DNA from: Flavobacteriales bacterium UBA2040
GTDB taxonomy: Bacteria; Bacteroidota; Bacteroidia; Flavobacteriales_D; Crocinitomicaceae
DNA length: 5,472 nt
Direction: 5' to 3'
Assembly: GCA_002332715.1 (NCBI GenBank)
Contig: DDBE01000143.1
Coordinates: forward strand, 494 to 5,965
Shown here: in pieces, positions 1 to 5,472 of the stretch
Layout: the number at the start of each line of letters is the position of its first letter
How positions within the stretch are numbered: position 1 is the stretch's first letter
Notes under the pieces: generated by a model
Databases searched by the model: none
What the model was told of the DNA's origin: nothing
Seen by the model: only the letters and a program-made list of their open reading frames with translations
Position numbers and translations under genes: made by a program

Positions 1-330
1 GTTCCATCTTTCACGCTCTAACATATTCGTTGTGTTCTGTCCATTGGCTTGAGAAATAGTTCGAATATTAGATAAAGTTGAAGGAGGAACCATTTTCATC
101 ATCTCACCTGGAGAATAATCTTCTGGAAAAGTACGATCTGGAATAGGTTGGTTGGATGACATCGCTCGCAAAGAAGAACTCAACCATTTACCACGAACAG
201 GATCCCAACTCGTAAGTTCGGTATCGATGATTTTAAATTGCTCGTCGAATTTTGACTTTTCTTGCGCAAAGGATTGTAAAACAAAACCTAAGCAGAAAAG
301 AGTCAATACAAAGTGTAATAATTTTTTCAT
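1..330 (-). CDS. Secreted protein of unknown function, N-terminal 110 residues (gene runs off the left edge)
   Basis: The frame is open from an ATG at 330 down to base 1 (110 codons, no stop), so the C-terminal part lies outside the window. The product starts MKKLLHFVLTLF and has a classic Sec signal peptide: two lysines, a hydrophobic core at about residues 4-19, and an SFA/QE cleavage site after residue 22. Cys13 is not in a lipobox context, so a periplasmic or secreted protein is more likely than a lipoprotein. The mature part is polar, with a WDPVRGKW stretch near residues 42-49 and a Pro-rich segment near 62-83. I do not recognise a family. It lies 68 bp downstream of the S46 peptidase on the same strand with no clear terminator between, so co-transcription is plausible. 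Whether it carries a C-terminal type IX secretion signal cannot be seen. The coding call is firm because of the signal peptide; the function is unknown. Confidence 0.85.
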   Translation of the reverse strand, partial: MKKLLHFVLTLFCLGFVLQSFAQEKSKFDEQFKIIDTELTSWDPVRGKWLSSSLRAMSSNQPIPDRTFPEDYSPGEMMKMVPPSTLSNIRTISQANGQNTTNMLERERWN

Positions 331-343
331 GTTCTTAGTTTTA

Positions 344-370
344 ATTGGTTGTAGTGAAGAATAAACCAAT
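344..370. repeat. Short inverted repeat upstream of the secreted-protein gene
   Basis: ATTGGTT (344-350) and AACCAAT (364-370) form a perfect 7-bp inverted repeat around a 13-base spacer. It ends 13 bases before the ATG of the minus-strand gene at 330. No T-run follows it on the minus strand, so it is not a typical intrinsic terminator. It could be an operator half-site pair or a weak leader hairpin, but a repeat this short can also arise by chance in AT-rich DNA. Confidence 0.25.
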
Positions 371-398
371 AGTCGTGCCAAGAACTGTTAACTTTATT

Positions 399-2534
399 TT
401 AATTAACAAGCTTCATTTCTTTAACAAGATGCGTTGCTCCTGCATATTTGTCCATTACCCATAGAACGTAACGTATATCTACTGTTATGTTACGGCAACG
501 GTTTGGATCAAACATATAATCGCTCATGGTACTTTCCCAACTTCTATCAAAGTTCAATCCCATCAAATTACCATTGGCATCGATAACGGGAGAACCAGAA
601 TTTCCTCCAGTAGTATGATTTGACCCTGTAAAACAGACCCACAATTCTCCATCTTGCGCATACGGACCGAAATCCTTTTTCTTGTACGTTTCTATCAAAT
701 CTGGAAGCAAATCGAAATCAGGATTTCCTGTAGCATGTTTTTGTAAAATTCCAGCCGTTGTTGTATGATCCGTATATTCCATACCATCGTTTGGAGCACT
801 TCCTTCCAATTGACCGTAGGTGATTCTCATGGTACCATTCGCATCAGCCCAATGTTTTGCATCGGGGAACATTTCTTGTTTTCCTTCAACGTACACTTTT
901 AAAATACCATCCATTCTCCCTTGAAATTCTCGTACTCCAGGAATCGTTTCTTCTTCAAACTTTTGCATCAATTGTCTATACAACATAATTCCTGGATCGC
1001 GACCCCATTTTTTTATTGCTCGTTTATTTACTTTCTTCAAAGCATTTTTAGCATCTTCAATATCGACTAAAAACGATTTATTGTAGATAGATTTTGTCAA
1101 GGCACTCGCCGAAGTTGTTGTTAACATATTCGGTAGTCCAATACCATTCATTTGTTCCAAATATTCATCCGTCAACAATTCAAATATTTGACGGTCAACA
1201 CCCACATCGTAATTTTTGAAAAAGCCATCCAAACCTTTGTCAAGTTTTTCGATTTCTTCCTCCAACAAACTTGTTTCGACTAATTTATCATAATTGTCCA
1301 TTATATTGGAGTAGCTTCTTGCCAGACGCAACATTTCTGGCCCTGTGAAGATGTACTCCACGGCCATGGCATAGGCAAAATCATATTGTTGACCTTTCTT
1401 CATGGTTTCTTTCATTTCAGCCACCAAACTGCCGTACTTGACCGCCCATTCTGGTTTTTTTTGCGCCCTTTCGTTATATTTCGCTTCGTATTCTTCTTTA
1501 ACTCTTACGGCATCCAACTCGGTTAATCCGCCTACTTGGCCTATCCATTTTTTGTATGCATTTGCGATGCGCGCTTGTTTGGCAGAGTATTGAATACGAA
1601 TTTGATCAGATGATCTCATGCCCGCGTCGATAACTGAAAGTGATTTTTCTCTCATACCAATCCGTGCTGGACGTTCTTTGTCCATGATGTATTTGATTTG
1701 AGACGAAACTAAATGTTGTTCTGTTGTTCCTGGAAAACCATACACCATTGTAAAATCTCCGATCTTTCTCGGCGTCATTGCTATGGGCAAGAAATGAATT
1801 GGAGCATAAGGAACGTTCGATTCACTGAAATCAGCAGGCTTGTTGTCTGTTCCAGAATACACTCTAAAAACGGAGAAATCACCTGTATGTCTTGGCCACA
1901 CCCAGTTATCAGTATCTCCTCCAAATTTTCCAATGGAATTAGGAGGTGTTCCTACTAATCGAACGTCATTAAAAATTTCTTTCACGATAATATAAAAGTC
2001 ATTGCCATAATTGAAAGCTTTGATTTCAGCTTTGTAGCCATTTCCTTTTTCAGCGTCTTCAATGAGCACTTTCATATTCTCTTTCATTTTCGCCACCTTT
2101 TCTTCGTTTGACATTTCGTCACGCACTCCGAAATTCACCGTTTCAGTTACATCATCAATTCGTACCATTCGTGCCACAAATAAACCCGGATTTGGCAGTT
2201 CGTCTGAATAATTCTTCGCCCAGAAACCATTTTTTAGATAATCTTTTTCTAAAGAAGAGTGCGATTGAATTTGAGAATAACCACAATGGTGATTCGTCAA
2301 CAACAAACCCTTGTCCGAAACCAATTCAGCAGTGCAGCCTCCTCCAAAGTGAAGTACAGCATCTTTCAGGCTAGAATTGTTGACATCATAAATATCTTGT
2401 GCCGTCAACTTCATGCCTTTTGCCTTCATATCCGACTCGAAAGCTTGAATTACAGATGGAATAAGCATCCCTTCTTCTGCAAATGAAATAGTGTGGGTTA
2501 AAAGTATAAAAAGGGCAAGTTGTAAAAATTTCAT
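399..2534 (-). CDS. dpp11: S46 family dipeptidyl-peptidase, DPP11 type (Asp/Glu-specific)
   Basis: This 711-residue protein is a complete family S46 serine exopeptidase, about the usual family length. It releases N-terminal dipeptides from oligopeptides in the periplasm. A signal peptide (MKFLQLALF onward, cleavage probably after SFA, residue 19) is followed by the EEGM mature start typical of the family. The chymotrypsin-like triad is visible: His83 in TNHHCGY, probably Asp219 in RHTGDF, and Ser646 in GGNSGSPV. The helical domain of the family lies between the halves of the catalytic domain, roughly residues 270-560. In known enzymes the residue 18 positions after the catalytic Ser sets P1 preference: Gly in DPP7 (hydrophobic), Arg in DPP11 (Arg673 in Porphyromonas gingivalis, Asp/Glu). 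Here that position is Arg664 in GLNFDRSW, so acidic P1 specificity is inferred. The ATG at 2534 is chosen because it gives a full signal peptide. The family call is very secure; the subtype rests mainly on Arg664. Confidence 0.96.
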   Translation of the reverse strand: MKFLQLALFILLTHTISFAEEGMLIPSVIQAFESDMKAKGMKLTAQDIYDVNNSSLKDAVLHFGGGCTAELVSDKGLLLTNHHCGYSQIQSHSSLEKDYLKNGFWAKNYSDELPNPGLFVARMVRIDDVTETVNFGVRDEMSNEEKVAKMKENMKVLIEDAEKGNGYKAEIKAFNYGNDFYIIVKEIFNDVRLVGTPPNSIGKFGGDTDNWVWPRHTGDFSVFRVYSGTDNKPADFSESNVPYAPIHFLPIAMTPRKIGDFTMVYGFPGTTEQHLVSSQIKYIMDKERPARIGMREKSLSVIDAGMRSSDQIRIQYSAKQARIANAYKKWIGQVGGLTELDAVRVKEEYEAKYNERAQKKPEWAVKYGSLVAEMKETMKKGQQYDFAYAMAVEYIFTGPEMLRLARSYSNIMDNYDKLVETSLLEEEIEKLDKGLDGFFKNYDVGVDRQIFELLTDEYLEQMNGIGLPNMLTTTSASALTKSIYNKSFLVDIEDAKNALKKVNKRAIKKWGRDPGIMLYRQLMQKFEEETIPGVREFQGRMDGILKVYVEGKQEMFPDAKHWADANGTMRITYGQLEGSAPNDGMEYTDHTTTAGILQKHATGNPDFDLLPDLIETYKKKDFGPYAQDGELWVCFTGSNHTTGGNSGSPVIDANGNLMGLNFDRSWESTMSDYMFDPNRCRNITVDIRYVLWVMDKYAGATHLVKEMKLVN

Positions 2535-2678
2535 GTTCTTGTTTTATTTAGTTTTTAAAGATAGTAAAATGCTTTATTCTTCTGCTTTGACCTCCTATAT
2601 TTCGTTAATATTTGGCAAAATCTATGCAAGAATTTCTAATTCTTTAAATATCTGCTTTAAAATCCGCAAATTTATGCC
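2535..2678. other. Divergent intergenic region between the S46 peptidase and membrane-protein genes
   Basis: This 144-bp AT-rich gap must hold the promoters for both divergent genes. Apart from the tentative minus-strand -7 element, the only plus-strand candidate is AATATTTG at 2607-2614, one base off TAnnTTTG. It would leave a leader of roughly 60 bases before the GTG at 2679. No terminator, repeat or RNA gene is evident. Confidence 0.5.
2556..2563 (-). promoter_or_regulatory. Possible -7 element for the S46 peptidase gene
   Basis: On the minus strand the sequence reads TATCTTTA, one base off the Bacteroidota -7 consensus TAnnTTTG, ending 21 bases before the ATG at 2534. That would give a leader of about 15 bases. 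No clear TTG/TTTG -33 element is seen at the expected 19-21 base spacing, so this is tentative. Confidence 0.35.
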
Positions 2679-3329
2679 GTGGAAATCATCAGTGTTACAT
2701 TTCGATTAGGCGTTATTCTTGCCATTTTTGGCTTTCTGTGGTCATTGATCCGTTTTGGGGCTATGCTCCTATCTGGTGGACGAATGAAAGTTTGGCAAAA
2801 CTATTTATTGAAGTTGATCAAGAATTTCTTTTTGGTTCAGATTACTTTTTTGTTTTGTTACGAAACTGATTCCGCACTTTCCTTAAGTCAAAGTTCGGTG
2901 GTGATTACGACCATTATTCTATTGATTTACTTTGTCAGCAAATTACAAAACAGCCAACAAAAGCGGTTCATGATGAATCAACAGTTGAGAAAAAAACTGC
3001 AATCGAATTTTGATATTCGGGCAGAAATTGGTTTAATCGTTTTAAGCATGTTGTTTTTTGTTGCTTGTATTTATTATCCAACCTTCGCAGAAAACAAAAT
3101 TAGTTTTTGGATGAAGGATGCCATTATCAATATTGAGGATACTCCGGTGTTTGGCTTGATATTTAAAATTGTCGGATTTTTCTTCTTGTTTTCGATATTC
3201 AACAAAATCGCTCAATCCATCATGATGATTTTTTCACCAAAACAGTTTAGAAACATTGATGGAGGTTCGTCAAATGAAGGTAATAAGAAAGGTTTTGATG
3301 ATTACGAAGATGTCAGCGAGGACGAATAA
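2679..3329 (+). CDS. Multi-pass membrane protein of unknown function with acidic C-terminal tail
   Basis: This 216-residue protein is not recognised. By eye, hydrophobic segments lie near residues 8-32, 45-60 (weaker), 73-88, 115-135 and 156-176, giving four or five membrane spans. A basic, Gln-rich stretch (about 89-108, with QKR and RKK) separates spans three and four and is probably cytoplasmic. The tail from about 190 is hydrophilic: a Gly/Ser/Asn linker, then an acidic end DDYEDVSEDE. The start is a GTG. The frame is closed by a TAA at 2658-2660, no in-frame ATG lies between, and the next internal ATG would remove most of the first span. No catalytic motif is visible. Its 3' end overlaps the convergent coaE by 17 bp, and the divergent S46 gene lies upstream, so it appears to be transcribed alone. 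Length, hydrophobic pattern and charge layout support a real gene, but no function can be assigned. Confidence 0.8.
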   Translation: MEIISVTFRLGVILAIFGFLWSLIRFGAMLLSGGRMKVWQNYLLKLIKNFFLVQITFLFCYETDSALSLSQSSVVITTIILLIYFVSKLQNSQQKRFMMNQQLRKKLQSNFDIRAEIGLIVLSMLFFVACIYYPTFAENKISFWMKDAIINIEDTPVFGLIFKIVGFFFLFSIFNKIAQSIMMIFSPKQFRNIDGGSSNEGNKKGFDDYEDVSEDE

Positions 3330-3894
3330 TCGTTAAAATTTCATGTATTTGCTCTAGAATTGACGATTTTTCATCGTTTTCTATAATTAAATTGGTCAGT
3401 TTCTTCTTTTTATCGTCCGACCATTGTTTGTTCATTCTCGCTTGAATTTCTTCTTTTGAGGCATTATCACGTTTCATCAGACGTTCTACACGCAATTTCT
3501 CAGGCGAACAGACCAATATAACAGCATCGAAACTTTTATAAGTACCCGTTTCAAAGAGAATAGCGGCTTCATTGAAAACGATTTCCGCTTTACTCTTATC
3601 GCAAAATTCATCAAAAGCAGCTCTGACCGCGGGATGGATAAGTTGATTTAATTGAGTCAAAAGTTCTTGATTGGCAAATACTTTCTCGGCTACGAAAGGT
3701 CGATTGTATTCACCCTGCAAATAAGCTTCAGGACCGAAAATACGGATAATTTCATTTTGCACCTCATCATTGGAGCGTACGATGTTTTTTGCTTCTGAGT
3801 CGGAGTAAAAAACAGGATATTTTAAAGTTTCAAGAATTTTTGCAACAAGGGATTTGCCTGAACCGATACCGCCCGTTATTCCAATTAGAAGCAT
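3313..3894 (-). CDS. coaE: Dephospho-CoA kinase (CoaE)
   Basis: CoaE phosphorylates the 3'-hydroxyl of dephospho-CoA with ATP, the final cytoplasmic step of coenzyme A synthesis. The 193-residue product has the usual family length and landmarks. The P-loop GGIGSGKS sits at residues 8-15. The SDSEAK motif has Asp32, matching the catalytic acidic residue of the family. LIHPAVR (residues 85-91) is the conserved IHP motif of the CoA-binding region. EAAILFETG lies at 109-117, and the arginine-containing lid segment (RVERLMKRD, then ARMNKQ) at 135-156. It ends with LIIEND, matching the usual adenine-binding region near the C-terminus. The ATG at 3894 puts the P-loop at the normal distance from the N-terminus. 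The gene is divergent from the methyltransferase and convergent with the membrane-protein gene, whose last 17 bases it overlaps. It looks monocistronic, and the sequence shows no functional tie to either neighbour. Confidence 0.97.
   Translation of the reverse strand: MLLIGITGGIGSGKSLVAKILETLKYPVFYSDSEAKNIVRSNDEVQNEIIRIFGPEAYLQGEYNRPFVAEKVFANQELLTQLNQLIHPAVRAAFDEFCDKSKAEIVFNEAAILFETGTYKSFDAVILVCSPEKLRVERLMKRDNASKEEIQARMNKQWSDDKKKKLTNLIIENDEKSSILEQIHEILTIIRPR
3362..3380 (+). terminator. Possible weak terminator hairpin for the membrane-protein gene, inside the coaE 3' end
   Basis: ACGAT (3363-3367) and ATCGT (3373-3377) form a 5-bp stem around a TTTTC loop, extended by a G-T pair at 3362/3378. 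On the plus strand a short T-run (TTTCT) follows. It lies 32 bases after the TAA of the membrane-protein gene, a normal terminator distance. The stem is short and lies within coaE codons for an Asn-Asp-Glu-Lys segment, so it may be coincidence. Confidence 0.25.
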
Positions 3895-3945
3895 ATTAAT
3901 TATATTCCGTAGATATTACTGAACGACATAAATTTTAGATAATAG

Positions 3946-3953
3946 CAAATATA
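3946..3953 (-). promoter_or_regulatory. -7 promoter element for coaE
   Basis: On the minus strand the sequence reads TATATTTG, an exact match to the Bacteroidota -7 consensus TAnnTTTG. It ends 51 bases before the coaE ATG, implying a leader of about 45 bases. No TTTG stands at the normal -33 spacing. A TTTG does occur 13 bases upstream, which is too close for the consensus. It is the only good candidate in the 133-bp divergent region for this strand. Confidence 0.45.
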
Positions 3954-4015
3954 ACAATTTGAAGCGCAAATATTTTTTTCTTTTCCCATGTTAGTTTACC
4001 CCAATCAATAAATTT

Positions 4016-4023
4016 TATCTTTG
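4016..4023 (+). promoter_or_regulatory. -7 promoter element abutting the methyltransferase start codon
   Basis: TATCTTTG is an exact match to TAnnTTTG and lies only 4 bases before the ATG at 4028. Transcription normally starts a few bases after this element, so the mRNA would begin at or just before the start codon. The -33 position has only a degenerate TTAG (3991-3994, 21-base spacing). No ribosome binding site can fit, which agrees with a leaderless or nearly leaderless transcript. The same promoter would serve the coupled ZIP gene. Confidence 0.55.
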
Positions 4024-4027
4024 TCCT

Positions 4028-4765
4028 ATGTCGAAAAAGGATTGGTTTGCTTCATGGTTTGACACAAAATATTATCACACCTTATATCGTTCTCGAGACG
4101 ATGAAGAAGCGAAGAATTTCATAACAAGTTTGGTTGCAAAATTGAATTTACCTGAGAAGTCGTATGTTTTGGACTTAGCGTGCGGAAAGGGACGTCATTC
4201 AAGGACTTTAGAGAAATTAGGCATGCGTGTTTTGGGCGCCGACTTATCGAAAGAAAGCATTAAATCGGCGAAGAAAAAAGAAAACAAAAATTTAAAATTT
4301 CTCGTTCATGACATGCGGGAGGTCATCGATGGTGAGTCTTTTGACTGTGTTTTTAATCTTTTTACCAGTTTTGGTTATTTCGAAAACAATCATGAAAATG
4401 AAAAAGTTTTGAAAGGAATTAGCCAAATGTTAAGTCCAAATGGTCTTTTCGTATTTGATTATTTGAATTTGGAACGCGCTTTGGACAATTTGGTAACAGA
4501 AGAAACAAAAGAAATTGACGGAATTGAGTTTAATATTCAACGCGCATTTGATGGAAATTTCATTCGGAAAAGAATAGAAGTGAAAGATAAAGGTGTGAGT
4601 TTTCAATTCGAGGAGAAAGTTCGTGGATTTCAATTTAATCAGTTAAAGGAAATGATGTTGAAAGATGGATTAAAACCCATTACCATTTTTGGGAATTTTA
4701 AACTAGAAGCATACGACGAAAAGAATTCAGAAAGAATGATAATTATATGTAAAAAGGCTGTATGA
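4028..4765 (+). CDS. Class I SAM-dependent methyltransferase, substrate unknown
   Basis: The 245-residue cytoplasmic protein carries the class I (Rossmann-fold) methyltransferase core. Motif I is VLDLACGKGRH (residues 47-57), forming the S-adenosylmethionine loop. The motif II acid is probably Asp72 in VLGADLS, which would bind the ribose. HDMRE holds Asp95, expected near the adenine. FDCVFNLFTSFGYF (105-118) is motif IV with the following strand, and LSPNGLFVFDYLN (135-147) is the post-II region. An aromatic N-terminal segment (DWFASWFDTKYYHTLY, residues 5-20) precedes the core and may act as a substrate or cofactor lid. The C-terminal part, about 160-245, is a beta-rich insertion plus closing strands. 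Nothing identifies the methyl acceptor, so no gene symbol is given. The start codon follows a -7 element by 4 bases. The stop overlaps the ATG of the downstream ZIP gene, so the two are very likely co-transcribed and translationally coupled. A small-molecule acceptor is a guess from size only. Confidence 0.93.
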   Translation: MSKKDWFASWFDTKYYHTLYRSRDDEEAKNFITSLVAKLNLPEKSYVLDLACGKGRHSRTLEKLGMRVLGADLSKESIKSAKKKENKNLKFLVHDMREVIDGESFDCVFNLFTSFGYFENNHENEKVLKGISQMLSPNGLFVFDYLNLERALDNLVTEETKEIDGIEFNIQRAFDGNFIRKRIEVKDKGVSFQFEEKVRGFQFNQLKEMMLKDGLKPITIFGNFKLEAYDEKNSERMIIICKKAV

Positions 4766-5472
4766 GTGTGACGTGGACAATATTTTGGTTGATTTTCGCT
4801 GTAGTAGCCGGTGGATTAGTTGTTCTTTTTTTAAATGATTACCGAAAATCCATCATCAAGTTGATGTTGGCTTTTAGCGGTGGTTTTTTATTGTCTGTAG
4901 CATTTACGCATTTCATTCCTGAACTATATGCTACTGGCGGTCAATACGTTGGCGTTTTCATTTTAGCTGGATTCTTGGTTCAATTGATTCTTGAGTTCTT
5001 CTCAGGTGGAATTGAGCACGGACACATTCATGTGCACAAAGGTCAAAGTGTACCGATTGCCTTACTGATTTCACTTTCTGTGCATTCATTTATTGAAGGC
5101 ATCCCATTAGGTTCAGCAGAGTTAATGCATCATGATGTAATGCATCACGATCATCATCACGATGGACAATCTTTGTTATTAGGAATTGTGTTTCATCAGT
5201 TTCCGGTTGCCATTGCATTGATGACACTGCTTTTAAAATCAGGTATCAGCAAAATGAAAGCGTGGAGTTATCTTGGTTTGTTTGCGATAATGACGCCTGC
5301 AGGCTTATTATTTGGACATTTCAATGTGATACCCTCAGAGGTGATGAATTTCTCACTAATTATGGCGGTTGTAGTAGGTATGTTACTCCATATTTCGACG
5401 ACTATCATATTCGAGACGAGTGAGAACCATAAGTTTAATTTGGTAAAGCTAAGTGCAATCGTGGTTGGAGTT
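4762..5472 (+). CDS. ZIP-family divalent metal transporter, first 237 residues (runs off the right edge)
   Basis: The frame is open from the ATG at 4762 to the window end (237 codons, no stop). ZIP proteins move zinc or related divalent metals into the cytoplasm through eight membrane helices. Seven are visible, near residues 5-25, 33-55, 62-82, 96-120, 137-158, 167-187 and 192-215; the eighth starts at the edge. Helix 4 has the signature HSFIEGIPLG, with His108 and Glu112 as metal ligands. Helix 5 has HQFPVAIAL, with His145. The second position of each motif is Ser109 and Gln146, where many bacterial ZIPs have Asn and Glu. HSxxEG with a non-acidic helix 5 resembles the eukaryotic ZIP1-like pattern and may mean a single metal site. 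A His cluster (H86, H88, H90, H92) fills the helix 3-4 loop, cytoplasmic in the family topology. A second (residues 123-133) fills the helix 4-5 loop on the opposite side. ATGA overlap with the methyltransferase gene indicates translational coupling. Metal specificity cannot be read. Confidence 0.93.
   Translation, partial: MSVTWTIFWLIFAVVAGGLVVLFLNDYRKSIIKLMLAFSGGFLLSVAFTHFIPELYATGGQYVGVFILAGFLVQLILEFFSGGIEHGHIHVHKGQSVPIALLISLSVHSFIEGIPLGSAELMHHDVMHHDHHHDGQSLLLGIVFHQFPVAIALMTLLLKSGISKMKAWSYLGLFAIMTPAGLLFGHFNVIPSEVMNFSLIMAVVVGMLLHISTTIIFETSENHKFNLVKLSAIVVGV
5125..5163 (+). repeat. In-frame 12-bp repeat encoding His-His-Asp units in the ZIP gene
   Basis: ATGCATCATGAT (5125-5136) recurs as ATGCATCACGAT (5140-5151) after one GTA codon, with a single T/C difference. 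CATCATCACGAT (5152-5163) follows directly. The result is three x-H-H-D units (residues 122-134) in the loop between helices 4 and 5. This pattern fits recent local duplication of a metal-binding tract, and repeat number may vary between strains. Confidence 0.7.

Noticed and set aside
152..364. Plus-strand 70-codon frame at the left end
   Set aside because: It lies opposite the signal-peptide gene read on the minus strand, and its product has no protein-like pattern.
386..408. TGTTAA/TTAACA inverted repeat across the S46 stop codon as a terminator
   Set aside because: The stem is all A-T except one pair, the spacer is 11 bases, and no T-run follows on the minus strand.
1402..2486. Several plus-strand frames of 63-88 codons opposite the S46 peptidase
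   Set aside because: All are antisense shadows of a clearly coding gene and resemble no known protein.
2491..2709. Plus-strand 72-codon frame across the divergent intergenic region
   Set aside because: It overlaps the S46 start and the start of the membrane-protein gene, would block both promoter regions, and has no recognisable features.
3973..3979. Run of seven T residues in the coaE-methyltransferase gap as a terminator tail
   Set aside because: No stable stem precedes it on either strand, and both flanking genes are transcribed away from it.
4430..4633. Minus-strand 67-codon frame inside the methyltransferase gene
   Set aside because: It is antisense to a gene with clear methyltransferase motifs; its Phe/Lys-rich product reflects AT-rich codons on the other strand.
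5125..5163. Short repeats in the ZIP gene as a CRISPR-like or mobile-element signature
   Set aside because: The repeats are in frame, have almost no spacer, and encode His-Asp units in a transporter loop.

Overview
The window looks like ordinary chromosomal sequence from a member of the Bacteroidota, most likely Flavobacteriales. This is inferred from four things: visibly AT-rich DNA, starts with no clear Shine-Dalgarno sequence, TAnnTTTG-type -7 promoter elements, and a family S46 dipeptidyl-peptidase, a family typical of this phylum. A genus cannot be named from the sequence alone. No rRNA, tRNA, CRISPR array, insertion sequence or phage gene was seen.

Layout. Positions 1-2534 hold two minus-strand genes for exported proteins. 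A 711-residue S46 peptidase of the DPP11 (Asp/Glu-specific) type comes first in transcription order. A secreted protein of unknown function follows 68 bp downstream and runs off the left edge of the window. Positions 2535-2678 are a divergent intergenic region. Positions 2679-3329 (plus) encode an unrecognised multi-pass membrane protein with an acidic C-terminal tail and a GTG start. Its last 17 bases overlap the end of the convergent coaE gene (dephospho-CoA kinase, minus, 3313-3894). A 133-bp divergent region, 3895-4027, carries a good -7 element for each flanking gene. From 4028 a class I SAM-dependent methyltransferase and a ZIP-family metal transporter overlap by ATGA and form a clear operon. 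The transporter runs off the right edge after 237 codons.

How the genes fit together. The left part serves periplasmic peptide use: DPP11 removes N-terminal dipeptides from oligopeptides. CoaE does the last step of coenzyme A synthesis and has no evident link to its neighbours. The methyltransferase and transporter are translationally coupled, but no shared pathway can be read from the sequence.

I found no evidence of a wholly new system. The points most worth a second look are the near-leaderless promoter of the methyltransferase, the two histidine clusters of the ZIP protein (one built from a short in-frame repeat), the convergent overlap at coaE, and the two unrecognised genes.
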